From positions 11,365,501-11,429,500 of the forward strand of contig NC_071342.1 of assembly GCF_027744825.2 (NCBI RefSeq): a DNA stretch of 64,000 bases. Direction: 5' to 3'. A program made the translations under genes and the position numbers. Below, one piece after another: positions 31,401-42,753 of this stretch (positions are counted from its first letter, which is position 1; every line of letters begins with the position of its first letter). The notes beneath the pieces were generated by a model. It ran no database searches and had not been told where the DNA came from. It saw only the letters and a list, made by a program, of their open reading frames with translations. The stretch is from Synchiropus splendidus (lineage: Eukaryota; Chordata; Actinopteri; Syngnathiformes; Callionymidae).

Positions 31401-34400
31401 CTTGCCTCCTCACACCATCTCAAGCTTTGTTTTCTTTAGAAATGCAGTATGAAGTTGAAACCATCACTAACAGTTTAAGAAACCATGAATGTAAATGGCT
31501 TTAATACAAGTACAATAGGTATGGTACGTGTATATAGGTGTGTAAAATCACAATACCCGATAGGTGCAAAGGAATAAGGCAGCCCGAGTGTGCTTGTATT
31601 TTATGCTGATGCATTTTAGGAGTGTGACTCGCGGCAGGCAAATGGTACACGAAGATTTTGATTTCTGCCTAGAACGTGTAGAGTAAACATTGTGTTCCCT
31701 GCATGCATGGACTGAGTCAGATGTGACGATGCAACGGTGTTCGGTGAATTTTATCATTCAAGAAGTTTGTGTTGGAACTAATGGAGTTTTGTTGGCGTAA
31801 TTATTTTCAATGAACTGTGAACAAGAAGTGTTGTGAAACCGGTTTCACATGTGATCTTTCCAAATTGCTTTTCGCTGATGATGTGAAGACGTGACACGTC
31901 CAAGCGCGTGAAATGTGGCGTGTCGTTTTGTTCGCTTCTGCTTTCTGTATTGGTACTGTAGCTCTGTAAGGACGAGGCAGGTGCATGGTGTCGCAAAGTG
32001 AGACGAACAGAAACCCCCTCAGGTACAAAACCCCAACACTGAATATTCAGGTATTTTTTTTCCCCTCCGACTTCACCAGCGGGGATCGAACCCTTGAGTC
32101 AATGGGCTACGTCCATTTGCAAGAGATGTTATTTTTGTTAAAAAATATTTTTGAATCAGTGATGTTTTCTTTTTTTCTAAGAATACTTTGGAGTACAAAT
32201 AGTTTTGTTTAAAAAGCCCCGCCCCCTATTTTTCTATCATTTGCACAATGATTGTCGATGTTGAAAATTTGACAGACGGCTCTCTGTGCCTCACAAAGGA
32301 CATTTTATTTTAAAATAAAAGTAAACAGTCGCTATTTTGTTATCTGCTGAATCGTCTCACTTATTGTACACGCCTTTTCCGAATGAATTTACATACACAG
32401 ATTTCCCACTGTTTCACTTTTTAGACTGTTCCTCAAAACTCCAAATATGTTTTAGAATAGACTTTTTTCAATACATTGCGTTTCTCAGAAAGGTCAAAAG
32501 ATAAATATTTATATATATACATATATAATATATAATATATTCTGATCTTCACTGGTTATGTAGAAGAATCAAAAGGTTCAGATGGATTTGGGTCAAACTA
32601 CCTCGATAACATACTCTATAAGCAAACATTTGGATTTAAACTTGACCTCGAGAGCGGTTGATGTTTTGTTGATTTTTCTTTTGAAGCACATGTACTTGTA
32701 TATTCCCTGCTCTGCTTAAAATCCTGACTATTATTGTACGTAAACGCCCCTAAATGTATCTGCTCCTCAAGTGGTATCGACGTGACATGTTTTACTGAAG
32801 TGCACCACCATTACTTGATGTCTTGTGCATGTGTGAAATTTTCTCGATGTACGTATAATGTAACTAAAAGAATCACTGTGCAAAGAAGTTGTTTTAGTTG
32901 TAACACTGTAATTGGTCAGTCACTGGATTGAAGATTCACTTTAAATCACTTATTCTTCTAATAAATATGCAATTGCCCCCCCAAAAACCTGATTTGTGGG
33001 TCTCCGTTTTTCTTGACGTAGCATCTTTGATGGGGATTGAATGGGAGGATGATGTCATTTGCGTCTGATAACCTGATTTGGAAATGTGCCAGTAATCAAA
33101 ATGAGATCCTTTACTACTCCCTTTTATTGACTCCACTGTTTTTGCTATTTATAAAAAATAAAGACATAAAGTAAGTGGGTGTAAATTGTGACTAAAATGA
33201 CTTTGTGATATTTATATAGATGCTTTTCTGCTGTTGGTCAAAAAGGTTGAGTCAGACTGCAGTTCAGAAGTAGTTTTAGTTGTACTTTCCTAAAGAAAGT
33301 GAAGTTTTACTTGCATCTTTAGATAGTCTTGTTATTTTAACACTATTGAAAGGTGTGTATGGGAGGGCATGGGTGACTAGCATTTTATTAACTCATTGTC
33401 TTCTTGTTTTCATCTAGTGAGTCTCAGGACTTGCGTCTTGCGAAGGCCAAAGAGCTACAGTCCACCCCATCACTGGAACAATTCATTGCCAAGCTGTGCA
33501 CTCACCACCAAAGACAAATCGTGAGCACTCTGGGTTATCTTCAGACGGAACTGCAGGCACTCTCAAGTACGCCGCCCTCCACCCAGAAAGCCATCAGCTC
33601 CACAGCAAAGCCCAGCACACCCAGCCCTGTGAAATTGTTTGGTGACATAAAGGCGCTGTGCACATCCACCCCAAAGGTGGAGCTCCAAGATGTTTCTGTA
33701 ACTCTGCCAAGTGTTAAGAAAAAAGCGCACGTCTCCTTGATGAGTGCTGTGAATACTCCAGCTGTGGCTGCTGACCTTCCTTCGCCGGGGTGTAAAAAGT
33801 CGCTGCTTGCAGTTTCTCCTGTGGAAACTTCAGGCATCCGTCAAAGTGATCATGTCCCTCTGAAGATGAAAATCATGAAGACTAGTAATGTGGCCACCGG
33901 GAAGAAGTTGTCGTGTGTTTTGACAACTTCTATTTCAGCTGACCTTGAAAATTCGGAAGACCGGGCAGATCACGCAAAAGGCATCCATTCTGCAAGACTC
34001 AGTTCTAGCTCTAAAAAACAAAATCATTCGAGTCACCTGATCAAAAAGACTTTCAGACATTGTAAAGATGTACCTGCAAGCCCATTTACTGTCCATGCCG
34101 GCGTTCCGATGGACTTGCCTCGGACGGCAAGGAAGAGCATTCGTGCAGCCATGGAACAAAATGCAAAGGAATGTGCTCAAAGGATAATCGTAGACCCAGA
34201 TATTGGTCAGTGCGACATCGTTTATATTAACAAACCTATTACAGAGTGTTTCAAAGAACCACAGCGTCACATGACACCACGTCGTAATGCAAGAAAAAGC
34301 ACGAGAGGCCACTTGTATTCAGATGACATCTGGGTCGTAAAAACTGTCCGAACACTGGCCGGAAGAGGCAACTGTCCCAATCCTATGCCGGATTTAATCA

Positions 34401-37400
34401 CATTGGTCACCCCCAAACAAACAATGTCCAAACCTGAGAGCGTACCCCCGGTAGATACGCCTTTTGTTGGCACGTGCGTGGAAACTGTTGTTGAGTCAGG
34501 GTCTACAGACAATATGTTTGACCGCGCAATAGCAGGCTCAGAAGATGTGGTAGAAGTTGCAGTTAGTGAAGCAGACGTTGGTGTCGAAACCAGCCAGACG
34601 GATCAACAGCTGGCCACACAAGACGCTGATCCACAGCCTCTCGTGAGGTGTGACACAAAAGACGACCATGTCAAGGCTTCAGCAAGGGAAGGAGAGGAAA
34701 ATGTTACTCCAGTTAACTCAAAAATAAACAGCAGGACTGAAAGGAAAGGAGGAAGCACTGACTCTACTGCTACCAAACAGTTGGAAGACTGTGGGGATGC
34801 TGTCGTAGAAGTTGGCAAAACTCTGCTTTCGTCAGGCGATGTTGCAGCAGATGATTCTGGTTCACAGTCAGATGTTGAGCAGTTGTCACAAGAAGCGGCT
34901 GGTGAGGTGATCCAGGAGGAGAGGCAAGGATTGCAAGAAGAGAACCAACCTCAGGAAAACCAGGCACCAGACACCTGTGAAAATGTTCCACGGAACGTGC
35001 AAGCCATTCCCACCCATGACAGTGTTTCACCTGTCCATGTGATGGAAGTAGCAGTAGAAGATGTAAAACATGTATCATCAAAAACACTTGATGAAGAACT
35101 ACCTCCCTCACTTACAAAACGTGGATCAGTGAGTGTTGCCCCAGAACAAGTAGAAGTGATAGTTGGCTATGTAAATGGAAAGCCAGTATCTGCCTCTGAT
35201 AGAAGCCTGCGGCACAAATTACCGAGCGGCCCGTTAACTACTAAAACTGAGAAGGCAAATTCCAAAAAGGCACCGACTATGAGAGCAGTCACAGCAGTGG
35301 AAGGAAACCCCTCATATATAGTGCCAGCTCTTCCGCAAACACCGGCGCAGGTTCTTGACAAACCATCCTGCTTGAAGTCTCAACCTCTTGTGAATGTCAA
35401 GCAAATAAAAAGGGAAAAGAGAAAGTTGAGCGACTCAGCCAGCGTCTCAGAACAGCCCGAGTCCAAGCGGCAACTTAGGTCGGCGAGTCAGAAGGCAACT
35501 GCTGCCTTACCAAGCACCTCCAAATTGCAGACGACGACTAAAAAGCCATCTTTACCTTCACCACCAACAGTTCCAAACTCTGAACTCTCGACTTCACCTC
35601 TGGAAGCAGTTCCCTCTCCACGATGTGACGTTGACCAAGTTTCTTCGTCCTCAGCGACATCTCACATTGAGTCAACAGAAACGGAAGATCCAGTCTCCGT
35701 GGAAAACCATAGTGAAGATTTCCTGAGTTCTGCCCCACTACTTCCTACTTCCCCAGTGAAGCCCAACCCTGGTCTGGATAGTAGCCCAATACCTTCTGCT
35801 TCATCTCAAAAGCATGATGAAGGAACCACCAGTCCATCCCATCAACCTTCTGCTTCCTCTGAGGAGTCGTCACTTCATCCTCCACTTATTTCTTCCCCAA
35901 CACCTGAAGCTCCTAAATTACCTATAGCCAGTTCATCAAAAAAGTCATCAATGCAACCTAGTCACGAAACAGACAAGTCACAGACCAATCCTGAAGAGAC
36001 GTTCAAGTCAAAACGGTTACAAGCCAAACAAAGACTTCGAGCTGCGAAAGCCAGTGAGAATGGTGATCCTGGAACTAAACCATCTTCACCCCTGCCTCCG
36101 CCCATTCCACCTCCAACATCTGGAGCTGATGAGGTACGTCCAGCTAGTGCACCCAGCAAGTCCACAGTCAAAGACTCCCGGAGGGACGAGGAAAAAAGGT
36201 TTGAGGCCAAACAAAAGCTGAGATCTGCCAAGGCCGGAGAACATTTGGGCAGCTCTGAAACTGGAGCAGCTCCACCCCAGCCCTCTCCTAGTCAAAAAGC
36301 TGAAGCCTGTCAGTCATCTCCTGGCTGCACATCTCGGCAACCCTTGGATCAAACGGGTCTGGTGCAGTTAGCAGCCCCACACGTTGATAAGTCAGAAAGC
36401 TCACTGCCCAAACTCCGATCTGCCAGGCTTAGAGAAGATGCCGAACACCTGAAGGCCACTGGGGAGAAGTCGGCTGTTGGTAAACATGAAACAGAATCAG
36501 TGGCGATTAAATGCAGTGACCATAACGAAACTGAAACAAAAGACGTGGCTCAGACACCCAGTGAAGCGGTGTCTGCGGAACCCCCGGCTAGTGTTGCTGA
36601 CAAGCCCACCAGAATGCCCCTGAGAAGTGAGAGCAGCAAGGCGGAACGCTCCCTGCACGCTGCGTCTGATTCGCAGAAACCAACTTTGAGGTCACAAAGG
36701 CATCCTGCATCTGATACTAGTGATGCTTCCTCGGCTGCAAAGAAATTGGATTTTGGTTCTCCAAACAGGATGATCCCTAAAAAAACCCCACGGGCTGTGC
36801 CGAGGTCTCCAGCTTCACCTGTCTCATCTGTGAGGCCCCAGTTGTCCCCCCAAACTGTCAGCAGATCGAGGTCCGAGCCTTGCAAGAAGGCTGATAAATT
36901 CTTCGAGCTGCTGAATCGAGAGGAGAACAAACAGCTTCTAACAAACCTGAACATCAGATTTGATAAGATGCAGAAGGGCTGGGTGCAGTTGGACAAGGAA
37001 AGCCAGCCAGGAACAAAGAGCAAACACAAAGCAGACAGACAAGCTGTTATATGGAAAAGTAAACGCAGGATTCGGAAGCCAAAGGTGCCAGAACATCAGA
37101 AATACTCTCCTGTCCAGATGCTTTTCATGAGAGGCTTCGACCTCTCCAGCATTTGCCGCTGGTTCCTTGAGTCGACAGAAACCAAGTCCCTCGTGATTGT
37201 CAAAAAAGTCAACACTCGTCTTCCGTCTGAAACTCAGTTGTGCTTCCACGGCGCGGCCGGTTCATCCGGGGGTTCTCTTGGAGTCTTTCCCAGTCTCCAG
37301 GCAGAGCGCTTGAAGAAGCATTTGAAGAAGTTCGCAATCGCCTCGCCTGTGAAGAGCAACCCCAAGAGTCAGAAGTTGATCGCTAAAGTGTTGGGGCTGG

Positions 37401-38350
37401 AGGCCAGGAAGAGGGACCCCCCGAGCAGCTCGCAGACCCCCACCAAGTCCCGCATGTCTGCCCAAATCCCCAAGCAGAAGAGTCAAAGTCAGAAAGCCAG
37501 CAAATCAAAGAACCCCACCAGCGCCAGGATCCTGAGGAAGTATTCCAACATCCGAGGGAAGATGCAGGTCCAGCACACGGGGGCCAGACTCCAAGACACG
37601 TCGCGTCTGAAGGCCAAGAATATTAAAACGGTGGCCACGTCAAAGACGGTGTCGAAATCCAACCCCAAACTGACGGTGAAATGCCCCAAAAATCCAGCGT
37701 CAAAACAAGCAAAAGACTCAACTGAAAACTCACAAACGAATAAAACTGCGGTGGGGAAGACCTCAACTAAAGTACTGGACAAAGCCGTTAAAGTCCAGAA
37801 AACGAAGAAAGCTCCTACAAAGAATCCTAAAACGGAGTTTCCGAAGAGATGTTCTCAACGAATCGGGTCTCCAAAGTTATCGCCACGAAACGCGACTGAT
37901 TCATCGCGGAACAAAGCTGAGCAGAAAGAATCTGAGAAACGAGAAATGAGGAAAAGCCCTTTGGACCGGCTGAGCGTCGCCAAAGTTCAGCCAAAACAAA
38001 CGGCTCCGAACCCCGATACGAAAAAGAATAATGTTGTTGCTGTACCTGCTGAGCAGAGCGCAGACGTCACACCTGCAGGTGACCAAGTCCTGACTCGATC
38101 CCAGAAGAAGATGGAAGCAGCAGCTCCTCAGGCTCCTGCAAAGAAAAGCGGTAGCACGCTGACGAGAGCCGCGAGGTCTGGAAACCTTTCGCAGACACTC
38201 GCCGCGAGGTCGCCGATGACGCGAAGCGGCACTCGGACCAAGGCGCGACCCGTCAGTGCGGGTCCCAGTGCTGCCAAAAAGGCAAAGAAAAGGGCTCTGG
38301 AGATTCTGTCTACCCCAGCGAAACGCACCAGGATCTCCCTTTCCAAGTAG
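13042..38350 (+). CDS. lcor: LCOR long isoform (PALI1 / C10orf12 type), PRC2-associated corepressor
   Basis: Coding exons are 13042-13138, 24004-24069, 24902-24981, 25081-25213, 25336-25641, 25919-26015 and 33418-38350, totalling 5712 nt (1903 aa). Residues 1-126 are the conserved LCOR/LCORL N-terminus ([20 protein letters not shown], then [13 protein letters not shown]). Residues 201-205 are the nuclear-receptor box LSKLL. Residues 212-216 (PLDLT) and 230-234 (VLDLS) are CtBP-type motifs. The terminal exon adds about 1640 residues of mostly disordered Ser/Pro/Lys-rich chain. It has conserved islands at its start ([20 protein letters not shown]) and near residues 1418-1540 ([20 protein letters not shown] to [20 protein letters not shown]), plus a basic C-terminus. 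PALI1 is known to bind PRC2 and G9a in the nucleus; that function is inferred from the family. Exon 6 ends in phase 2 and joins the terminal exon as GG+T. Confidence 0.9.
13139..23019. other. lcor intron 1, non-coding
   Basis: Part of a 10.9-kb intron with no supported gene. The stretch at about 18180-19150 is unique-looking, AT-rich and rich in TAATTA/TTAATT cores without simple repeats, the usual look of developmental enhancers. Around 21760-22070 there is repetitive hAT-like sequence. Confidence 0.35.
23020..23152 (+). promoter_or_regulatory. lcor: Candidate alternative lcor promoter and 5'UTR exon
   Basis: A pyrimidine-rich block is followed by a TATA-like TTTAAAAG at about 23034. About 110 nt downstream is a near-perfect donor, GACACCAGAT then GTAAGTAG (donor 23153). 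The segment lies 850 nt upstream of coding exon 2. A transcript starting here would lack coding exon 1 and would have to start within exons 2-5. Sequence pattern only. Confidence 0.3.
24004..24069 (+). CDS. lcor: lcor coding exon 2
   Basis: The acceptor TTACAG precedes GTTTTGAG. The exon encodes [20 protein letters not shown] plus FK and ends at donor GTAAGG, phase 1. Confidence 0.93.
24902..24981 (+). CDS. lcor: lcor coding exon 3
   Basis: The acceptor CCACAG is followed by [20 protein letters not shown] and LRRDKVK, ending at donor GTATGC. The CxxC-like Cys pattern (CQFCC) is shared with LCORL. Confidence 0.93.
25081..25213 (+). CDS. lcor: lcor coding exon 4 (GC splice donor)
   Basis: Encodes [20 protein letters not shown] through [11 protein letters not shown]. 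Correct phase with the next exon (K then D of DVPSFSDPH) requires a GC donor, AAAG then GCGAGT. The only nearby GT would shift the frame. Confidence 0.9.
25336..25641 (+). CDS. lcor: lcor coding exon 5 with LXXLL and CtBP motif
   Basis: Encodes [20 protein letters not shown], then [13 protein letters not shown] Pro/Ser-rich linker leads to [19 protein letters not shown], which holds the nuclear-receptor box LSKLL and the PLDLT CtBP motif. It ends at donor GTAGTG. Confidence 0.94.
25919..26015 (+). CDS. lcor: lcor coding exon 6 (last shared exon)
   Basis: Encodes [20 protein letters not shown] and [12 protein letters not shown], ending in phase 2 (GG) at donor GTAAGA. It can splice to either terminal exon with the frame kept. 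Confidence 0.93.
26016..27467. other. lcor intron before terminal exon A
   Basis: AT-rich, with no gene seen. Confidence 0.4.
27468..28434 (+). CDS. lcor: lcor terminal exon A (short isoform, HTH psq)
   Basis: The acceptor AATCAG precedes GCGACCG. The exon continues GG+G as [20 protein letters not shown]. It carries the psq helix-turn-helix and stops at 28432-28434. Confidence 0.94.
28435..33417 (+). other. lcor: Short-isoform 3'UTR and intron of the long isoform
   Basis: AT-rich sequence after the short-isoform stop. AATAAA candidates on the plus strand are at 32314-32319, 32960-32965 and 33157-33162. The last fits a long LCOR 3'UTR ending just before terminal exon B. No other gene is supported. 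Confidence 0.45.
32077..32112 (-). repeat. tRNA-like B-box fragment, probable SINE remnant
   Basis: The minus strand contains GGGTTCGATCCCCGC, a perfect pol III B box with T-arm complementarity. No convincing A box or acceptor stem is present, so this is a fragment and not a tRNA gene. Confidence 0.35.
33418..38350 (+). CDS. lcor: lcor terminal exon B (PALI1 / C10orf12-type 4.9-kb exon)
   Basis: The acceptor TCATCTAG is followed by a single open frame of 4933 nt. It encodes [20 protein letters not shown] through the basic C-terminus [20 protein letters not shown] and ends in TAG. Codon use is regular across the whole exon. Its 5' phase fits exon 6 exactly, so it is an alternative last exon of lcor and not a separate gene. 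Confidence 0.93.
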
Positions 38351-38965
38351 TTGATTCAGTTCTCCACACGCCCTGCAGGGAGGCGCCAGAGCGACCGGTT
38401 ATATTAAGGTGCTGTACGTCCGTCGAAGACGTTTTCTAACTTATTTATGTTGGTTTGAGGCGAAGCATTACCATGGCAGTCCAACTGTTACAGTAGCAGG
38501 CAACAGTGAATATACCGTGTGACCACGTGCCTTATTTATGATGTGTGAAGTGAAAGGAATGTTTTGCGAAATGTGAAATCTCTCCAAAGTTTGGAGTCCG
38601 CTCCAAAGCCGGAGAGGCAGAAGACATTGATTTGCACCGCTGAAAGTGTTTGGGCTTCTCCTCTGTTCGCTGAGCTCCGTAGAGCATTAACTGCTGTTTC
38701 AGCGTGAGGCGACAGCAGACGCTTCTCCTTGACTTTGTTCTCTCTATATTTGGACTTGATGTTCCACTGCAGTCACTTCCTCTTTTACGTGTCTTTCTCT
38801 CGCTGTGTGGCGTCGTATTGATCCGGAATCAATTGTATTTAAGCGTCTCTCTCTGCTTCCTCCAGATGAAATCCAGAGTTTGTTTTGGATGACTCTGCTT
38901 ACATGTTAAGCAATAAGTGATTTGAGATGTAAACATTGGTTTACAGCATCAGCATTACAACATGG

Positions 38966-38971
38966 AATAAA
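38966..38971 (+). promoter_or_regulatory. lcor: Candidate polyadenylation signal for the lcor long isoform
   Basis: AATAAA about 620 nt after the stop, followed by a T-rich stretch (38997-39010). A second AATAAA is at 39581-39586. Confidence 0.45.
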
Positions 38972-39419
38972 GAGGTTTTATTGTTCGATGTAGATTTTTT
39001 TTTTTTTTTCATTTACTCGTCTGTGAGGAGACAAATGTTCAGTTGGCTTCTGTCAGCCTGTTGTGGTGAAGTGTGCAGTGGATGTGCATGTAACTGTGAA
39101 CATTGCTCTTTCCCCGAGGATCTGTCATCTGTACATGGAAGCATCTCTCTGTTATTTATGTAGAAGGTTAGCAGCCCACCAAATATCAGACTTGAACAAG
39201 TGTGTATTCTTTACAGTTGCTATTTAAATATTTTTGTACATTAGAAGATGAACTGCTTTATTTGTCGGTGATAATGACACACTATTATGTCAAGAATTTC
39301 CGTTGTCCTTATAAAGAATATTTGAATTTCAACTTTGCTTTTGCTTTGTCGTCTCTTCCCGCTCCTGGCTGCGCTGTCTGTTGTACACGTGGCCTCTTGG
39401 TCCACAATCTGTAACCCGT

Positions 39420-40500
39420 TACTGATTTTTAAACATTCAACTTTTATAACTCTATATTGAGTGATCTATGTATTTATATTTAAATGGTTACTATTTCTTA
39501 TTTAATAGCAATTTATTTAATTTATATATTATTCTATATATAGAAAAAGCTATAATATGTGTATGTTATATTTATATACAAATAAAAGTCAATATTTACC
39601 TTATTTTATTTTTTTTAGGATTTTTATTTCTGTATAAAATGAAAAATGTGATCATTAGCAATACCATGAAATTGTCACAGAATTATTTAAAAATGCGATG
39701 TACTGTAATAATGCAAAACTATTCACCTAACAAAGTAGTAATTATGCAACTGTGGTACGGAAAGTGAACTAAAACAAAATACATGTAAAAAGGCAGATTT
39801 TATGTCCATTTTTATTTTATTTTGTTTTTATTTTATTCAAGAAATGTGCTCTACTACCATGTTTTAATTGGCCAATTAAAACATGTTCAGATGATTTATT
39901 TTTATTATTTATGTATTCTAATTATTTTTATTCTTCAGATTTTTTTTTATATTTAATATCTGGTACTGTAATCAAGTATAATAAGATGTACAAATATTTG
40001 AATACCAAATGTAATTATTATTAATTGCGAATTAAAAGCAATTAAGTTATTTATTCATTAATTTTTTATGTGATTTAAAAATACTAAAGCAAAGAAGTAA
40101 AAAGTGTAATGGAAAAGTAGCCAAGCAGAAATACAGTGCTGTTAAAAGAAAAACAAAACAAAACAAGTAGTTAAGTATATGTTGGTAGTTGCAGCATTTT
40201 ATACTTTTTTGTTTTAAATCTAATTTCATTCATTTATCTTATTCCTTTTTCACTATTATTATTTGTTGTTATGTAGAATCAAGTAAAAACATTCATGTAA
40301 ATGTGTGATTTTAAATATGATGCATTTCATTTAGTATATTTTTCGTTGTATTCATTTTTTTTATCTTTGGTGTTTTTAATTGTAATCAATCTATTTCATA
40401 TTCAGGTTGCAATTTATTAAAATGTTTAATTATTCTTTCGTTTTTTTTTTATTTGATTATTTTTTATTTATTTATTTATTTTTCAATACAACAACGGTAA
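39420..40500. other. Very AT-rich spacer between convergent lcor and slit1
   Basis: Over roughly 1 kb the sequence is dominated by A/T homopolymers and TATTTA words, with no coding potential. It marks the gap between the two 3' ends. Confidence 0.5.
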
Positions 40501-40867
40501 CAACACCACTTTTCAGAAGGACAGGCCTCGTTCAAAAGCACACACACACATTGAAGTTTAATTCATGAAAAGAGTGGAGGTTTGGTAAACATTATGTCGG
40601 TGGCACTACGTACATTCAGCGTTAATCGGGAGCAACATCGGCTCGATCCACCATCGAACTGTAACAGAGGAGCAAACAGACTTTTTCCACCAAGTTCATA
40701 ACAACATGGACATTGTGTCGTTTACATTAACATATTCATGTATATAAGCTCATAAAATGGAAGAGTCTGCGGCTGAAATACATCTCATTATAGCACAAGC
40801 ACCACGAAGATGTCTAACAGGAAGTTGTGCGTCCGTACAAGGGAGCGTACCGACGTGAAGACGGGCT

Positions 40868-40882
40868 CCTGTAGGGGGCGCA
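40868..40882 (+). promoter_or_regulatory. CTCF-like motif
   Basis: CCTGTAGGGGGCGCA matches the vertebrate CTCF core at all but one position. It lies between lcor and slit1. Confidence 0.4.
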
Positions 40883-41426
40883 CTAGCTAAGTGACTATTC
40901 ATCATCATACACCACTGGGACCACAACATATGTAGCAGTAATATGAAGAGGAGCTTCACACTATAAAGAGACTTTTCAACATTAAGATATCAGCCCAAAA
41001 ACAAAGCAAAAAAAAAAACCCAAAAACCGTCTGATGGAGCGTCACTTAGAAAAACAGGATGTGATTTCTATACAAACTAGATAACATCTAAAAGTTACCA
41101 CTTCATGAATAAGCATATTTATCTGTACAGGTTTTTACATTCAGGTGGTGGTCACTGTCGTTGGCACGCTCTCGTGACTGACTGACTGACAGATTCAAAC
41201 GTCCTGTCCTGCGCCGGATCCTCTGTCAGTAGTGGAAGATTCACATGTTGGAGGCGGGAGATCCGCCCTCGGGCTTGACAGCAGCTTATGATCAGTTCCA
41301 ACACAAAACAACCCCTCAGTGTATTTCTCCGTGGAAAACCTCCCGAATGGAACCAATTGAACGGTGAGTTGGGGGCGAAATACTGCAAAGTTTTGATGTC
41401 GTTTTTCAGCCTTTTTTTTGTTTGGT

Positions 41427-42022
41427 TTTATTGTTATTTTTTTTTAAATAAGTGAACGTTTGGAACACTTCTACGAGATGAAATAAATAAAGGAACAAAA
41501 ACAAGCACTGAGTCGGATGTAATATTCACATGGAGGACAAGATATACAATATTAAACACATTTCTAAACCGCTTCCTATACAACTGCCGTGTTTTAACTT
41601 GTGCCAATTATTCAGAGTAACTTAAAAAAACAAAAAAACAAAAAAAATCCAAAGCATCTGGAAACATAGAAAAATACTATACCAAAATGAAATACAAATA
41701 TATATATGTATATATATATATATTAGAATCTGTTAGGCATTTCTATATAAAGAGCTGTGGGGCGTGGGTTTGTGGAGGCGGGAGGTTAGATAATGACACA
41801 AAAATATAAAAAAAAAAAATCCGACAAAACAAAAATACTGGGAAGATTCTGCCATTTTTTTGTCCGGCAATATTCATACTGGTATTAATCTACATGGCAA
41901 ACTGGACTCCACACATGCAACAGTTTGCACAATAATACTGCAGGCGGCGAGCGGCGAGGGGGAGGGGCTACATCCTGAAGCAATGCATGCTGGGGGATTG
42001 CTGACCACTGTCAATGGGCCCT

Positions 42023-42054
<32 letters not shown>

Positions 42055-42514
42055 AGGCGTGTACTTCGGCGCTGCTCTCCAGTGCAGCCTCTCCTGTCAC
42101 GGGGTGGAGCCTCGGCGTGGGCCGACTCTCGGGGGAAGGCCTCCGCGTCAGCGCCCGTCTATGTGCCACTTCAGCTCTCTCTCTCTCTCTGTCTCTCTCC
42201 CTCTCTACGTGTCGGTGTGTGGATGGATGACCATGTCCGCGCAGACACGACACCCGCGCACCTCTGACCAACGCAGGTCAAAGGTAACGGCCTCCTCCAG
42301 GTGAAGATGGAAGGAACAATGTGGCAGATGGTGTGGTACATTGTTGAGGGTGTGTTGCTGCGGCTCACACGCTCTCGGACGGGGAGGAAATGTCCTATGA
42401 TACAAGCATGGTTGTCCATAATATATAGATAGAGGTTTTATATATATATACTCTTTAGACTCTCTCTTTCTCTTCCCTCCTATCTATGGCGCGCGTGCGA
42501 GCGAGCGAGCGGCG
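41427..42514 (-). other. slit1: slit1 3'UTR (estimated)
   Basis: Runs from the slit1 stop to the first clear minus-strand polyadenylation candidate (TTTATT at 41427-41432 on the plus strand). It includes a (GT)n block at 42022-42054 and a CT-rich block at 42176-42203. Further TTTATT words at about 40466-40483 could extend it. Confidence 0.35.
42022..42054. repeat. (GT)n microsatellite
   Basis: An almost pure GT run within the predicted slit1 3'UTR. Confidence 0.9.
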
Positions 42515-42753
42515 CTACATGCAGCCCACGCAGCCGCACTTGACAGTCTTCTCCACCTCCTCGCTGAAGGAGCTTCCATCGCTGCACTGGAAGGTGTATT
42601 TCCGGCGCTTCATCCTCTGGCTGGCGCAGCAGGAGCCGCCGTCGCAGGCGCCGCTGCACTCCACCCACGACACCATCCTGGTCGTCTGGCAGATGGCGTA
42701 GCCTCGCTGCACCTGGTAGAAGTCTCGCACAGGCTCGCCTCTGCACTCGGACT
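42515..42753 (-). CDS. slit1: slit1 terminal exon: C-terminal cystine knot
   Basis: Encodes [40 protein letters not shown] and [20 protein letters not shown], ending KCGCVGCM and TAG (42517-42515). The Cys pattern is that of the CTCK dimerisation domain. Confidence 0.95.

Noticed and set aside
32077..32112. tRNA gene suggested by a perfect B box
   Set aside because: No A box, acceptor stem or anticodon arm can be aligned. It is kept only as a SINE-like fragment.
36550..37029. Long open frame (159 codons) on the minus strand within the PALI exon
   Set aside because: It is an antisense shadow of a long, constrained coding exon with no similarity or splice context.
41860..42304. Open frames around the GT/CT repeats near 42 kb
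   Set aside because: They are created by microsatellite sequence (Cys-Val and Ser-Leu runs) inside the predicted slit1 3'UTR.
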